Shown in pieces: positions 38,184-45,902 of a stretch of 64,000 nucleotides of DNA; positions within the stretch are counted from its first letter, which is position 1, and every line of letters begins with the position of its first letter. Source of the stretch: Dyella terrae (GTDB lineage Bacteria > Pseudomonadota > Gammaproteobacteria > Xanthomonadales > Rhodanobacteraceae). The position numbers and the translations under genes are program-made. Under the pieces are notes generated by a model, which was given only the letters and a program-made list of their open reading frames with translations, did not search any database and had not been told where the DNA came from. Location of the stretch: assembly GCF_022394535.1 (NCBI RefSeq), contig NZ_CP089414.1, positions 310,001 to 374,000 on the forward strand, in the 5' to 3' direction.

Positions 38184-38639
38184 TCACTTGACTTGCGAAA
38201 GCGTGACCTCTCCAACATCGATGCCAAGATCGATACCTTCGCCGGTGCCTGATAAGGCAAGCGAGACCTCGCCCTTCGTTAGCACCTGTGCTTCGCTCGC
38301 TCTACCGGCCCCGGCATGGACTTCTGCGTCACCGTAGTGACCGAGGATCTCTGACATTGAGCGCACATCGGTGAAGCGGCCCGTTCCGTCGTCAATGTGA
38401 GATTTGCCCGCCGTCAGGCCGCCACCTCTCGCGACAATTTTGACATGCATGGATTGCCCGTTCTGACAGGTAATGAGGCCATGTCCTTCTGACTGCTTGT
38501 AGATAATTGACCAAGTTGAAAGAGAGAACTGCATCTTGCAGCCCAGGTCGGCGGGATGCTCGGCCTGAACCGTGCCTGGGTGCACAGTCATGGCTGCGAT
38601 GATCACGATTGAGCTCAATGCGAGAAGATTGCGTTTCAT
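38184..38639 (-). CDS. Secreted hypothetical protein
   Basis: 151 residues with a clear signal peptide (MKRNLLALSSIVIIAAMTV ending near VQAEH). The mature part has two cysteines (CKMQF and ITCQNGQ) that could form a disulfide, and a glycine-rich beta-type sequence (ARGGGLTAGKSH, LALSGTGEGIDLGIDVGEV). AGGA lies eight bases before the ATG. It is presumably periplasmic. I recognise the pattern as a conserved proteobacterial hypothetical but cannot name a function. Confidence 0.78.
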   Translation of the reverse strand: MKRNLLALSSIVIIAAMTVHPGTVQAEHPADLGCKMQFSLSTWSIIYKQSEGHGLITCQNGQSMHVKIVARGGGLTAGKSHIDDGTGRFTDVRSMSEILGHYGDAEVHAGAGRASEAQVLTKGEVSLALSGTGEGIDLGIDVGEVTLSQVK

Positions 38640-39175
38640 GGTGTATGTCCTATGGCCGCCTTGTCACGACTACGGCGCACATTAAGTGGTGACAGAGACG
38701 TTCTGTGTCTTTGTAGACCGATCCACTTCCGTGGAGCGCCGGTCACCGAATGTACTTGTGCTCCCAAACGACGGCTCATGAGGGGAGGGCTGCGCCTGGA
38801 ATGGCAAGCACATAGCCTCATCATCGGCCACATCATGCCGGCTGTATGTGCGATGCGACACACACTATTTCGGCACTCGGGCCGGCTTATGTGGTTGAGT
38901 CGGATGTCCGCGTCCCAGCAATGGCGGTAACTAAGATGGGGAGCCAGAATCGATGTGTGATAGCGCACCGAGTGAGTGAGAAGAGGCGAGTACATTGGTA
39001 CGCGATCAGTCAGGTGGCCCAGGCGAAACGTGGCTACCGGGCTCATTCGATCACAGATGTGCTCCACCATGGCCCGATCGGGGGTACCTTTGATCAGCCT
39101 CCCGGTCAACACAAAGGCAGCTCCCGGTGTTTGCCGCCGCGATGATGCCGCTTGATCACTTTAGGGAGTGTCATC
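38640..39175. other. Intergenic, no convincing gene
   Basis: About 535 bases between a minus-strand secreted protein gene and the plus-strand DUF1328 gene. A 158-codon minus frame covers most of it but is rich in His, Arg, Met and Cys, with no motif and no plausible start, so I do not call it. Promoters for both flanking genes must lie here. Confidence 0.5.
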
Positions 39176-39340
39176 ATGTTGTACTACGCGCTCATCTTTC
39201 TCGTTATCGCATTAGTTGCTGGGTTTCTTGGTTTCGCAGGTATCGCCGGCGCAACCTATGGCATAGCTAAGATCTTGTTCTTCGTATTCCTTGTTCTATG
39301 CGTGGTGTCGTTCCTCATGGGTAGACGGAATCGCACCTGA
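39176..39340 (+). CDS. DUF1328 family small membrane protein
   Basis: 54 residues: [20 protein letters not shown], then [18 protein letters not shown] and a final short charged tail (MGRRNRT). Two membrane segments with AGIA-type small residues between them match DUF1328 (YtjA-like) in sequence and length. AGGGAG sits about nine bases before the ATG at 39176; an in-frame TTG eight codons earlier overlaps that site and is not the start. The function is unknown; members are often stress-induced. Confidence 0.9.
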   Translation: MLYYALIFLVIALVAGFLGFAGIAGATYGIAKILFFVFLVLCVVSFLMGRRNRT

Positions 39341-39389
39341 AGGCTAGCGTGATCGGCTTCGATGGGCACCCAGCCTTTGATGTGAACGC

Positions 39390-41013
39390 ATGTCCATAAA
39401 CCTCTGGCCTTGCTTTGTCCCAGGCGTGCTATGCACGAGGTGGGCTGGTTGTTCTCTAGCAGTGCTTGCGATGGGCGTTGCGCTGACGGATTGTTCGTCT
39501 TTGAGTAAAGACTTCATCAAACAGCCCACCAGCGCATTGCCAGCGATATCCGACACTCCTTCGGCGCGCTATATCGGCGTGGAATTAGCTCAGCATCCTG
39601 GTCAATCAGGTTTCCGGCTCCTCACCAAGAGTTCCAATGCTTTGATGAGCCGCATTGCCATCATCGATCAAGCTAGGCATTCGATCGATATGCAGTACTA
39701 CATTTTCAAGAACGATGCGACAGGACGACTGGTAGCGCAGCATGTCCTGGCAGCTGCTGATCGTGGTGTTCGCGTCCGCATGCTTCTTGATGCCATGGAT
39801 TTGACGAACGAGGACCGAATGCTTGGTGCATTGGACGCACACCCAAGCATCCAGGTGAGGCTGTTCAATCCTTTTCGTACCCGTGCACCGTCCACACCTT
39901 CAAAGATCAGACAGTTCATCGTGGAAGGTCGCCGGCTTAACCGACGGATGCACAACAAGTCCCTCGTCGTGGACGGCACGGTCGCCATCATTGGTGGGCG
40001 AAACATTGGCAATGACTACTTTGATGCGAGCGACGAAACCAACTTTCGTGATGTCGACCTCATTGCGATCGGGCCGGTAGTACAGCAGGCATCGCATTCG
40101 TTCGACGCCTACTGGAACTGCGATGCAGCCTATCCGGTGAGGGCGTTCCGAGAAGCGCATGATACGCAAGATGACTTGGCAAAGCTGAGGGTTGCCCTCG
40201 CTCAGGGACGCTAGGTCATTCGCGCGGTCTGACTATGCCGAAGCGGTCTCGGAGGCTTTCCCCGAAGGACCCACATCCGACAGGCGTGGCGATTGGTTCT
40301 GGGGGGGCGCCGAACTGGTTTCCGATAGCCCGGACAAGATCAACATGCATGGGGACATGCCGACATTCCGTATTGGCCCGAAGCTAAAAGCAATGATCGC
40401 GGGTGCGCGCGAGGAGGCGCTGCTGATATCGCCCTATTTTGTGCCAGGCAGAGATGGCTCGCAGTTTCTTGTCGGTATTGCCGAGCGCGGCATTCGGGTA
40501 AAGGTGCTTACCAATTCTCTCGCGTCGAACGATGAGCCTGCCGCGTACTCTGGTTATGCCCGTTATCGTACTCGGTTACTGGAGGGCGGGGTGGCGCTTT
40601 ACGAATTACGCCCGAATCAGGGCGTGGCGCAACGGATAACAGCACGCGGACAATCGTCCGGCATAAGTCTTCATGCAAAGGCCATGGTAGTGGATGGCGA
40701 GCACGTGTTCATCGGCTCCCTCAACATGGATCAGCGCTCCAAGCTGCTTAATACCGAAATGGGGCTCATCGTCGACTCTGTCCCTCTGGCGAGCGCCGTC
40801 GAACAGTTCTTCGATACGGCCACCCTCCCGGAAAACGCATTTCACGTCGTTCTTCGCCAAGTGCCGGAAGGAGTTGGTTACCCCTGGCAGATGCGGTGGC
40901 TCTATAGTGACAAAGGTGTTGGACTTGATGCAGACAGCGAGCCAGGCGCGACCAGGGGGCGTCGAGTCGAGGTACTTGTGCTGCAGATGCTCCCCTTGGA
41001 TAGCATGCTTTGA
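39390..41013 (+). pseudogene. Phospholipase D / cardiolipin-synthase-like protein, frameshifted
   Basis: Two frames join into a protein of about 540 residues with two PLD domains. The first frame (39390-40214) has a lipoprotein-like N-terminus (LAVLAMGVALTDCSSL) and the first HKD site MHNKSLVVDGTVAIIGGRNI. The second frame carries YRTRLLEGGVALYEL and the second HKD site LHAKAMVVDGEHVFIGSLNM. A +1 shift near 40190-40215 separates them, in the less conserved linker. Both catalytic sites are intact, so the lesion is recent or a sequence error. The layout resembles ClsC/YmdC-type enzymes that make cardiolipin or hydrolyse phosphodiesters at the envelope. Confidence 0.88.
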
Positions 41014-41016
41014 GGT

Positions 41017-41772
41017 TTAGAGAGGGGCATCGATAGTCCCGCTGGAGCGAATAATCAGGTTCGTGGATGATGGCAGCAGGCGGTCATACTCTTTCTTGAC
41101 CACGGCGTAGCATTCGCAGGTCCGCTTCTCGAGCCCAGCGCGATCCAGCACGGTGATATGTCCTCGCTGGTAGCGAATCAATCCTGCCTGCTGCAGGTTA
41201 CCAGCTGCCTCAGTAACACCTTCGCGGCGGACCCCTAGCATGTTGGCGATTAGCTCCTGTGTCATCACCAATTCCTTGGAGTGCAGGCGATCGAGGCTCA
41301 GTAGCAGCCAGCGGCACAGCTGCTGATCCAACGAGTGGTGGCGATTGCACACCGCTGTCTGTGACATTTGAGTGATCAGGGCCTGGGTATATCGCAGCAG
41401 CAGATGAAGTGCGGGGCCTGCGCGGTTGAACTCCTGCAGCATAAGGTCTGCCTTCAATCGAAACCCTTGGCCGGCGCTTTGCACCAGTGCCCGGCTTGGC
41501 GTGGACTCGCCGCCCATAAACAGTGAGATGCCGACGATGCCCTCGTTACCGACCACGGCGATCTCGGCCGAGGCACCGTCCTCCATCACATAGAGCAATG
41601 AGACGATTGAAGTCGTCGGAAAATACACATGGCTCAGTCGGCTACCGGACTCGTAGAGCACTTTGCCGAGTGGCATATCGACGGACTCAAGGTGTGGCGC
41701 CCATCGAGCCCACTCGGCCCCTGGTAATGCCGCAAGCAGCTGGTTCTGTCGCGGGTCGGGAGCAGCAGTCAT
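41017..41772 (-). CDS. Crp/Fnr family transcription regulator
   Basis: 251 residues. The N-terminal cyclic-nucleotide-like beta barrel (LYESGSRLSHVYFPTTSIVS, then VVGNEGIVGISLFMGG) is followed by a dimerisation helix and a winged helix-turn-helix (ELVMTQELIANMLGVRREGV, then LIRYQRGHITVLDRAGLE). No N-terminal cysteine cluster is present, so it is not an FNR-type oxygen sensor. The F-P-x-T-S-I-V-S pattern is typical of the proteobacterial subgroup found near stress genes. Its stop is 3 bases from the stop of the PLD gene. The CsbD gene is divergent from it across about 210 bases and is a natural candidate target. Confidence 0.9.
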   Translation of the reverse strand: MTAAPDPRQNQLLAALPGAEWARWAPHLESVDMPLGKVLYESGSRLSHVYFPTTSIVSLLYVMEDGASAEIAVVGNEGIVGISLFMGGESTPSRALVQSAGQGFRLKADLMLQEFNRAGPALHLLLRYTQALITQMSQTAVCNRHHSLDQQLCRWLLLSLDRLHSKELVMTQELIANMLGVRREGVTEAAGNLQQAGLIRYQRGHITVLDRAGLEKRTCECYAVVKKEYDRLLPSSTNLIIRSSGTIDAPL

Positions 41773-41983
41773 ACCTGTCCTCGTTGCGCTCTTTCACAGA
41801 TTTTAGCACCGAAATGCTCCGTTTCGTGGAAGATTAGGTGTGGCGTGGCAAGCCTCGTAAGCGGGTCCGGTTTGGGTGGCGACGCTATCTCCTCGAGTGT
41901 TCGCCGGCGTACAGAGCGAGTATTGGCCAGGGTGTAGTTTGCCTATCGTCAGTGATGTCGCAATCCGGCGACAGGAGTTCATC

Positions 41984-42157
41984 ATGGACAAGAATCGAAT
42001 CCAGGGCACCAAGCACGAGGTCAAGGGCGCACTGAAAGAAGTTGCTGGCAAGATGACCGGGAATCACGTGAAAGAGGCGGCCGGCCGCCTCGAGAAGGAC
42101 GCTGGAAAGCTTCAGAGGGACGTAGGCAAGGTGCGTGACGAGCATAAAAAGCACTGA
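41984..42157 (+). CDS. CsbD family stress protein
   Basis: 57 residues: MDKNRIQGTKHEVKGALKEV, then AGKMTGNHVKEAAGRLEKDA and a Lys-rich end. The N-R-x-x-G-x-x-x-x-x-K-G-x-x-K-E-x-x-G-K motif defines CsbD, a small hydrophilic helical protein induced by general stress. AGGAG lies seven bases before the ATG. It is divergent from the Crp/Fnr gene. Confidence 0.93.
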   Translation: MDKNRIQGTKHEVKGALKEVAGKMTGNHVKEAAGRLEKDAGKLQRDVGKVRDEHKKH

Positions 42158-42240
42158 CTAACGCGTGAAGGTCGGGAAGTATTTGCCTCGCATCTCCGCT
42201 CCCGGCGTAGGCAAGTGCACCAAAGCCTCCGACATAGAAG

Positions 42241-42279
42241 CCGGAGCCTTCCTGTATAGACACTATGGAAGGTCTCCGG
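42241..42279. repeat. Inverted repeat downstream of csbD
   Basis: CCGGAGCCTTCC (42241-42252) pairs with GGAAGGTCTCCGG (42267-42279), twelve pairs with one bulged T around a 14-base loop. It lies 84 bases after the CsbD stop and lacks a T-run. It may act as a transcript end or be structural. The rest of the 300-base gap to the next gene holds no frame I can support. Confidence 0.5.
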
Positions 42280-42462
42280 TGCACGACCTTGTTCATGCTG
42301 GCATAGCAATGCGCTGTAGTTACCAGTGAGGCGGTGTCTCCTCCGACACCCCATGGCGAGTAGCAAACAGTGAGTAGCAGTTAGCTTCGTTCCGACAAGA
42401 AAGCCTGAATCGAATGGTTCTTGAGCTACCGTTGTTTGCGCCACACATTCAGAAGGCACCGC

Positions 42463-42690
42463 ATGAGCCGAACGCGAGAGCAATTGACAAATGAGTTCAA
42501 AGCTTTAGATCTGGAGCTGCTCGCGCTTGAGGCCAGCGGTGAGCAAGAGGAAGTGTTATGGCTAGCGTTCGAGCGCCTAGCCAAAATGCCGAATCACGCC
42601 GTTAGTTCACGGGATCGATTGTGGTGGTGGGGACAACTCTACGCAATTATGGACCGGCATGCGCCGAGGTGTTTGCGCGCCCCTATCTAG
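42463..42690 (+). CDS. Small hypothetical protein
   Basis: 75 residues starting MSRTREQLTNEFKALDLELL. The first half is strongly helical and acidic (ALEASGEQEEVLWLAFERLA). The second contains RDRLWWWGQLYAIMDRHAP, an aromatic amphipathic segment. No signal peptide is seen. I do not recognise the family. It is the plus-strand edge of the small-gene array that follows, and its length matches those genes. An upstream in-frame start would add 14 residues without support. Confidence 0.55.
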   Translation: MSRTREQLTNEFKALDLELLALEASGEQEEVLWLAFERLAKMPNHAVSSRDRLWWWGQLYAIMDRHAPRCLRAPI

Positions 42691-42776
42691 CTCGCGACTA
42701 TCTGAGGTCCCGCCGACGGCTCCGCGCTCGACCGGCATCGAATCAAAAGATTTGCCTCTGTGCGCGGCCGCGTCAC

Positions 42777-42998
42777 TTATCGTGCCTGGACCCAAACAAG
42801 CTCAATGTCGTCTTGTACGGCCTCATTGACCTCCCCTGTAGTGGCGCCATTGAGTTCGTTGATGCGACCATGCCGCATGCCGAAGAAGACTCCGCTGCGG
42901 CGAAAAATGGCAGTCCACCTGACACGATCCGAGTTTGCATACTCGTAATCACCTTCATACGTGAAGCCGTTGGTAGTTTTGCCCGAAATGCTGGTCAT
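42777..42998 (-). CDS. Small paralogous protein, copy A
   Basis: 73 residues with the pattern NGFTYEGDYEYANSDRVRWT, AIFRRSGVFFGMRHGRI, and a C-terminal helix ending DDIELVW. It is one of four relatives (also 44578-44799, 44932-45159, 45280-45516) sharing G-(F/V)-x-(F/Y)-x-(G/A)-x-Y, then V-x-W-x-A-x-F, G-x-R-x-G and a terminal helix with I-E. AGGGG lies ten bases before the ATG. The predicted fold is four or five beta strands plus one helix. No function is known to me; it is likely cytoplasmic. Confidence 0.72.
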   Translation of the reverse strand: MTSISGKTTNGFTYEGDYEYANSDRVRWTAIFRRSGVFFGMRHGRINELNGATTGEVNEAVQDDIELVWVQAR

Positions 42999-43058
42999 GA
43001 TGATTGCCCCTGGGGTGACTTGGTGCCTTCGTTTCTGTTCGTGATGGCCTGAACAGTT

Positions 43059-43346
43059 TTAGGGTTTGAGCAACTGAATGCCTTGGCCTATCGCCGCTCC
43101 AAGCGCTCGTGTTGGAGTACCGTCGTCGTCCATGCGAACTCCGTTCACTTCTTGCTGATCTCTTTCTGACACGCGCGAATCGCCCACAGGGCTATTCGCA
43201 GCTCTTGCCCTTGTTGATGCGGCGGGTACGTCGTGGTCGGGAAACCGGTGGTAGCGATCCTTGTTGCATGCCGCATCCGGAGCAGGGCAGAAGTGCGGCC
43301 TGTGCGGATAGAAATAGAGCGTGTTCATCTGATTGGTGGTGCACAT
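43059..43346 (-). CDS. Possible small protein
   Basis: A 95-codon frame starting MCTTNQMNTLYFYPHRPHFC with GAGGCAATGCC before the ATG. The C-terminal third (VSERDQQEVNGVRMDDDGTP, then TRALGAAIGQGIQLLKP) looks protein-like. The middle is rich in His, Pro, Arg and Asp. No motif or homology is recognised, and it could be a decayed gene. It is kept because of its ribosome binding site and its place between two better-supported small genes on the same strand. Confidence 0.35.
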   Translation of the reverse strand: MCTTNQMNTLYFYPHRPHFCPAPDAACNKDRYHRFPDHDVPAASTRARAANSPVGDSRVSERDQQEVNGVRMDDDGTPTRALGAAIGQGIQLLKP

Positions 43347-43480
43347 GGCATTGCCTCGAGTATCTACCCGTATCCCTCAGGTCATGATCAGGCGCGACCC
43401 TGTGGCCCTGACCCGTTTGGAGAGAGCTCAGTGGACATTCGAGTCTGTCCATGGCGGGAAGGTGAAGAAGTGACCTCACT

Positions 43481-43711
43481 TCAAGTAACTAGCTCAGTGG
43501 GCACTCGAAGGTCCGAGAAGATAATCGCTTCTTGCAGCGTCCGGGCAATGTCGGCGCACCTTTTCGCATCCCCGGACACGATGTGCGCCGGGTATCCGTT
43601 CGCCCATAGCGCAGCTGTCCATTGCAGCCCGTTGCTTCTCCTAATCATATCCACACGGGCCTCGAAAGGCTCGCCACGTGTGTCTTTCACTGTTAGAAGC
43701 ATGGAGTACAT
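43481..43711 (-). CDS. Small hypothetical protein with a dead duplicate nearby
   Basis: 76 residues from the ATG at 43711, which has GGGAGGT in front (a GTG three codons earlier is the alternative). Sequence blocks: EPFEARVDMIRRSNGLQWTA, ALWANGYPAHIVSGDAKRCA, then a helix ARTLQEAIIFSDL. A degraded copy with recognisable FEARV, WANGY and HIVSGDA blocks is at 45537-45750. The LQWTAALWANG stretch resembles the VRWTAIFRRSG of copy A, so it may be a distant member of the same fold. Function unknown. Confidence 0.68.
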   Translation of the reverse strand: MYSMLLTVKDTRGEPFEARVDMIRRSNGLQWTAALWANGYPAHIVSGDAKRCADIARTLQEAIIFSDLRVPTELVT

Positions 43712-43750
43712 AGCGCCCACCTCCCGCTGTTGGCGAATGTCATGCGCCGC

Positions 43751-44008
43751 CTACACGTTAGGCGCGCAGAAACGAATATCGCGACCGGCGCTAACGTCGT
43801 CCATCTTGCGCATACCTGCGCGCGTGATCCGCACGTAGTAATTGATGATTCCCGCAACCGAGGCGCCGTCGAAACTCAATGCAGGCTCAAGAAGATTTCT
43901 AGCCACCAGTCTGCGCGCGTTGACCATGGGCACTACCTTCAGCTGGCCCCAACCAAGCCAGAAGAGGTGATTGATATCGTCTTGTTCAAGCACATCGCGA
44001 ATGCGCAT
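43751..44008 (-). CDS. Small hypothetical protein
   Basis: 85 residues. Start support is the best in the array: GAGGAGGTG six bases before the ATG. Blocks: VLEQDDINHLFWLGWGQLKV, VPMVNARRLVARNLLEPALS, FDGASVAGIINYYVRITRAG, and a terminal RDIRFCAPNV. There is no signal peptide. The mixture of an aromatic N-terminus, a basic helix and a strand-rich centre gives no fold I can name. A 22-base sequence 51 bases upstream recurs at 45812-45833. Confidence 0.68.
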   Translation of the reverse strand: MRIRDVLEQDDINHLFWLGWGQLKVVPMVNARRLVARNLLEPALSFDGASVAGIINYYVRITRAGMRKMDDVSAGRDIRFCAPNV

Positions 44009-44058
44009 GGCACCTCCTCGGAATTAGAGAAAGCCATGGTGCGCCTTGGATCGTTCGA

Positions 44059-44080
44059 CATCTGTACGTTGCGCAACATA
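44059..44080 (-). promoter_or_regulatory. Repeated 22-base upstream element, copy 1
   Basis: The 22 bases match 45812-45833 at 20 positions and contain the 10-base palindrome GTTGCGCAAC. It lies 51 bases before the start of the gene at 43751-44008, so a shared promoter or operator is possible. The identification rests only on repetition and position. Confidence 0.4.
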
Positions 44081-44122
44081 GTCGTGGGTAGAGCTACATA
44101 GGCCGCCGATGGACAATAGGGG

Positions 44123-44209
44123 CTATCTTCGCCTGCACCACCAGTTCGCAATCACTGGTATGAAGATCACGATGAACACAACGACTAGCAACGCGACTCT
44201 AGGCCGCAT
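44123..44209 (-). CDS. Putative 28-residue membrane peptide
   Basis: From the ATG at 44209 the minus strand reads MRPRVALLVVVFIVIFIPVI, then ANWWCRRR and TAG. It has basic ends, an 18-residue hydrophobic core and a Trp pair at the interface, which is the build of a single-pass small membrane protein or type I toxin peptide. A run of five G directly abuts the ATG, which is too close for an ideal ribosome site, and a stop lies five codons upstream. It is unproven but unlike random sequence in this GC-rich region. Confidence 0.4.
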   Translation of the reverse strand: MRPRVALLVVVFIVIFIPVIANWWCRRR

Positions 44210-44577
44210 CCCCCAGCCAGATCACGATTGCAATGTCGTTCGTCGTCTTTGTTTCCTACAGTGGCGGCTCCTACAGCGCCGACTCGGCGCGGTACAGCCG
44301 ATCCAACAGCCCATCCAGCAGGTTGCCTAGATCGCTCAGGCAGATCCTTCCGCCTCAGGCCGCCTGGCGGCCAGTCGAGCGGTTACAGACCCGGCGTGGG
44401 CGAAGGGGCGTGTCAGCTCCTCGGGGCGATGTCATTAAACTCGGATCCTTCCAGGGAAGTCGGTATTGTTGTTCAACAACATCAACGCGCGCTTCGTTGC
44501 CGCGATCTTGAAGTACTTGGGCGCTGTGTTCGCCGAAGCCTTGCATGTGGCCCATGGCCGAGCCCCATCCGCGTGCC
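44210..44577. other. Gap in the small-gene array
   Basis: About 370 bases. An 86-codon minus frame (44355-44615) contains GFGEHSAQVLQDRGNEARVD and VVEQQYRLPWKDPSLM, which look partly protein-like, but the rest does not and it overlaps the end of copy B. It may be a remnant of another array gene. Nothing else is visible. Confidence 0.35.
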
Positions 44578-44799
44578 TCATCTGGGTCCGAACCATACGT
44601 GCTCGATGTCGTCACTCACAGCTCGATCTGTTTCAACCACAGTAGTGGTGCCGACGCCGAAGACTTTTCCGTTACGACGGCCGCTGTAGACGCCGTTCGT
44701 CCGAAAAGTAGCAGCCCAAACAACGCTGTTGGATGCAGCACGGGTGTACATCCCTGTGAAGCTCACTCCATCACTGAACTTGCCGGCTACGTCGAACAT
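44578..44799 (-). CDS. Small paralogous protein, copy B
   Basis: 73 residues from the ATG at 44799, the same length as copy A, with GAGG ten bases upstream. Blocks: FSDGVSFTGMYTRAASNSVV, WAATFRTNGVYSGRRNGKVF, and AVSDDIEHVWFGPR at the end. Matches to copy A include the spacing of G-x-x-F/Y-x-G-x-Y, V-x-W-x-A-x-F-R-x-x-GV, and AV-x-DDIE-x-VW. The frame stays open upstream to a TTG at 44895 (FTFGAGDRSSVDGRAILEVH), which could be a longer form or an upstream remnant. Confidence 0.7.
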   Translation of the reverse strand: MFDVAGKFSDGVSFTGMYTRAASNSVVWAATFRTNGVYSGRRNGKVFGVGTTTVVETDRAVSDDIEHVWFGPR

Positions 44800-44931
44800 G
44801 GAATGAACCTCGAGGATGGCGCGTCCATCAACGCTACTCCTGTCGCCAGCGCCGAATGTGAAGGTCACATCGGCGTTACCTAATTCCTTCGCCAAATCAC
44901 AAGAGTTGCAGGACAGCCAAGGGTTGGAACT

Positions 44932-45159
44932 TCACAACCCTGGACCCCACGATTTCTCGATGGCCCTCATGACCTGCTCCAGCGTTCGGTGAGCATTGGT
45001 CTTCGGGCCGATTCGAATCTCACCGGAGCGGTTTCCTATGAACTTCCCACGGTTACTAAACACGGCCTTCCAAAACACTCGTCCAGGGATGCCAGAGACG
45101 TACTTGCCCGTGAATACCAGGCCATCGTCATCTACGCCGGAAACCGAAATGACGCTCAT
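44932..45159 (-). CDS. Small paralogous protein, copy C
   Basis: 75 residues with GGAGG nine bases before the ATG. Blocks: DDDGLVFTGKYVSGIPGRVF, WKAVFSNRGKFIGNRSGEIR, and a terminal helix HRTLEQVMRAIEKSW. It keeps the family pattern G-x-x-F-x-G-x-Y, V-x-W-x-A-x-F, G-x-R-x-G and an I-E pair followed by W near the end, but otherwise differs at most positions from A and B, so the duplications are not recent. Confidence 0.7.
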   Translation of the reverse strand: MSVISVSGVDDDGLVFTGKYVSGIPGRVFWKAVFSNRGKFIGNRSGEIRIGPKTNAHRTLEQVMRAIEKSWGPGL

Positions 45160-45279
45160 CGCTGCGCCTCCAGGAGCACTTGAGGACTCACCGTACTACT
45201 CTCGATATACGCTCACGTAAATGCTTCGGCGCAGAGCGTCTCAATATTCAATCCACGGAGGCATCCCATGGCTAATGCA

Positions 45280-45516
45280 TCAGTGCGTGCCGACCAATGG
45301 CTCCTCGATGTCTGCCATAACGGCCCAAAAAAGGTCTGCCTGGGTCAGCGTTTCAACTTGAGAAAAATACCCACGGCGTACGCCCCAATAGACGTCGACC
45401 AAGCGGAACGTCGCCATCCATTCAACGCTACCCGTGACATCCGGATCGTACGTAGCCGTGTAGTTGAAACCGTTACTTCTGATTCCGGTGATATCGGACA
45501 TCCTTACAACCCTCAT
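45280..45516 (-). CDS. Small paralogous protein, copy D
   Basis: 78 residues from the ATG at 45516 (an ATG at 45501 is nearly as good). Blocks: IRSNGFNYTATYDPDVTGSV, EWMATFRLVDVYWGVRRGYF, and a helix LTQADLFWAVMADIEEPL. It shares the family spacing, with A replacing G before the tyrosine. Its open frame extends upstream into the pseudogene at 45537-45750, which explains an apparently longer form; that extension is not part of this gene. Confidence 0.68.
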   Translation of the reverse strand: MRVVRMSDITGIRSNGFNYTATYDPDVTGSVEWMATFRLVDVYWGVRRGYFSQVETLTQADLFWAVMADIEEPLVGTH

Positions 45517-45536
45517 CTGATACCTTGAATCCAAGC

Positions 45537-45750
45537 AACGAGCTCTGTGGGTACTCTTAGGTCTGAAAAGATGATGCCTCTTGCAGTGTCCGAGGTATTT
45601 CAGCGCGCCTCTCGCATCGCCGGACACGATATGCGAAAGGTATCCGTTCGCCCAAAACGCTACCGCTCATTGCAAGCCAGTAACGCCCTTTATCAATGCC
45701 ACTCTGGCCTCAAGGGACTCGCTGCGCATCCTTCATAGACATGCCCATTG
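45537..45750 (-). pseudogene. Dead duplicate of the gene at 43481-43711
   Basis: Reading the minus strand across frames gives SLEARVALIKGVTGLQ, a TGA in place of the Trp codon, then AVAFWANGYLSHIVSGDA, and after another shift RTLQEASSF. These match FEARVDMIRRSNGLQ-W, TAALWANGYPAHIVSGDA and RTLQEAIIF of the intact gene in order. At least two frameshifts and one nonsense codon are present. It sits directly upstream of copy D. Confidence 0.8.
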
Positions 45751-45811
45751 ACACCATAGCCCGATCGCGCTCGATTCTGCTGGTGGCTATGCTGCGTTAT
45801 GGTTCATCCCG

Positions 45812-45833
45812 CATCTGTGCGGTGCGCAACATA
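45812..45833 (-). promoter_or_regulatory. Repeated 22-base upstream element, copy 2
   Basis: 20 of 22 bases match 44059-44080. It lies about 70 bases upstream of the dead duplicate at 45537-45750. The two differences fall in and next to the palindrome seen in copy 1. It may be a relic of a shared promoter region. Confidence 0.38.
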
Positions 45834-45902
45834 CGCGTTACCAACGTCACGGAGGCAGCCCATGGTAAATCTGCAAAGCGCCCTGCAGCCAGCGCGATGG
45901 TC

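Noticed and set aside
38636..39112. 158-codon minus frame
   Set aside because: Cys/His/Met/Arg-rich, no motif and no usable start.
43192..43479. XVIPCD-like effector signal (PDHDLRDTGRYSR)
   Set aside because: A short resemblance to the type IV effector domain only; the frame overlaps another candidate and lacks the rest of the domain.
44355..44615. 86-codon minus frame as a gene
   Set aside because: Overlaps the better-supported copy B and its second half is low-quality sequence; left as a possible remnant.
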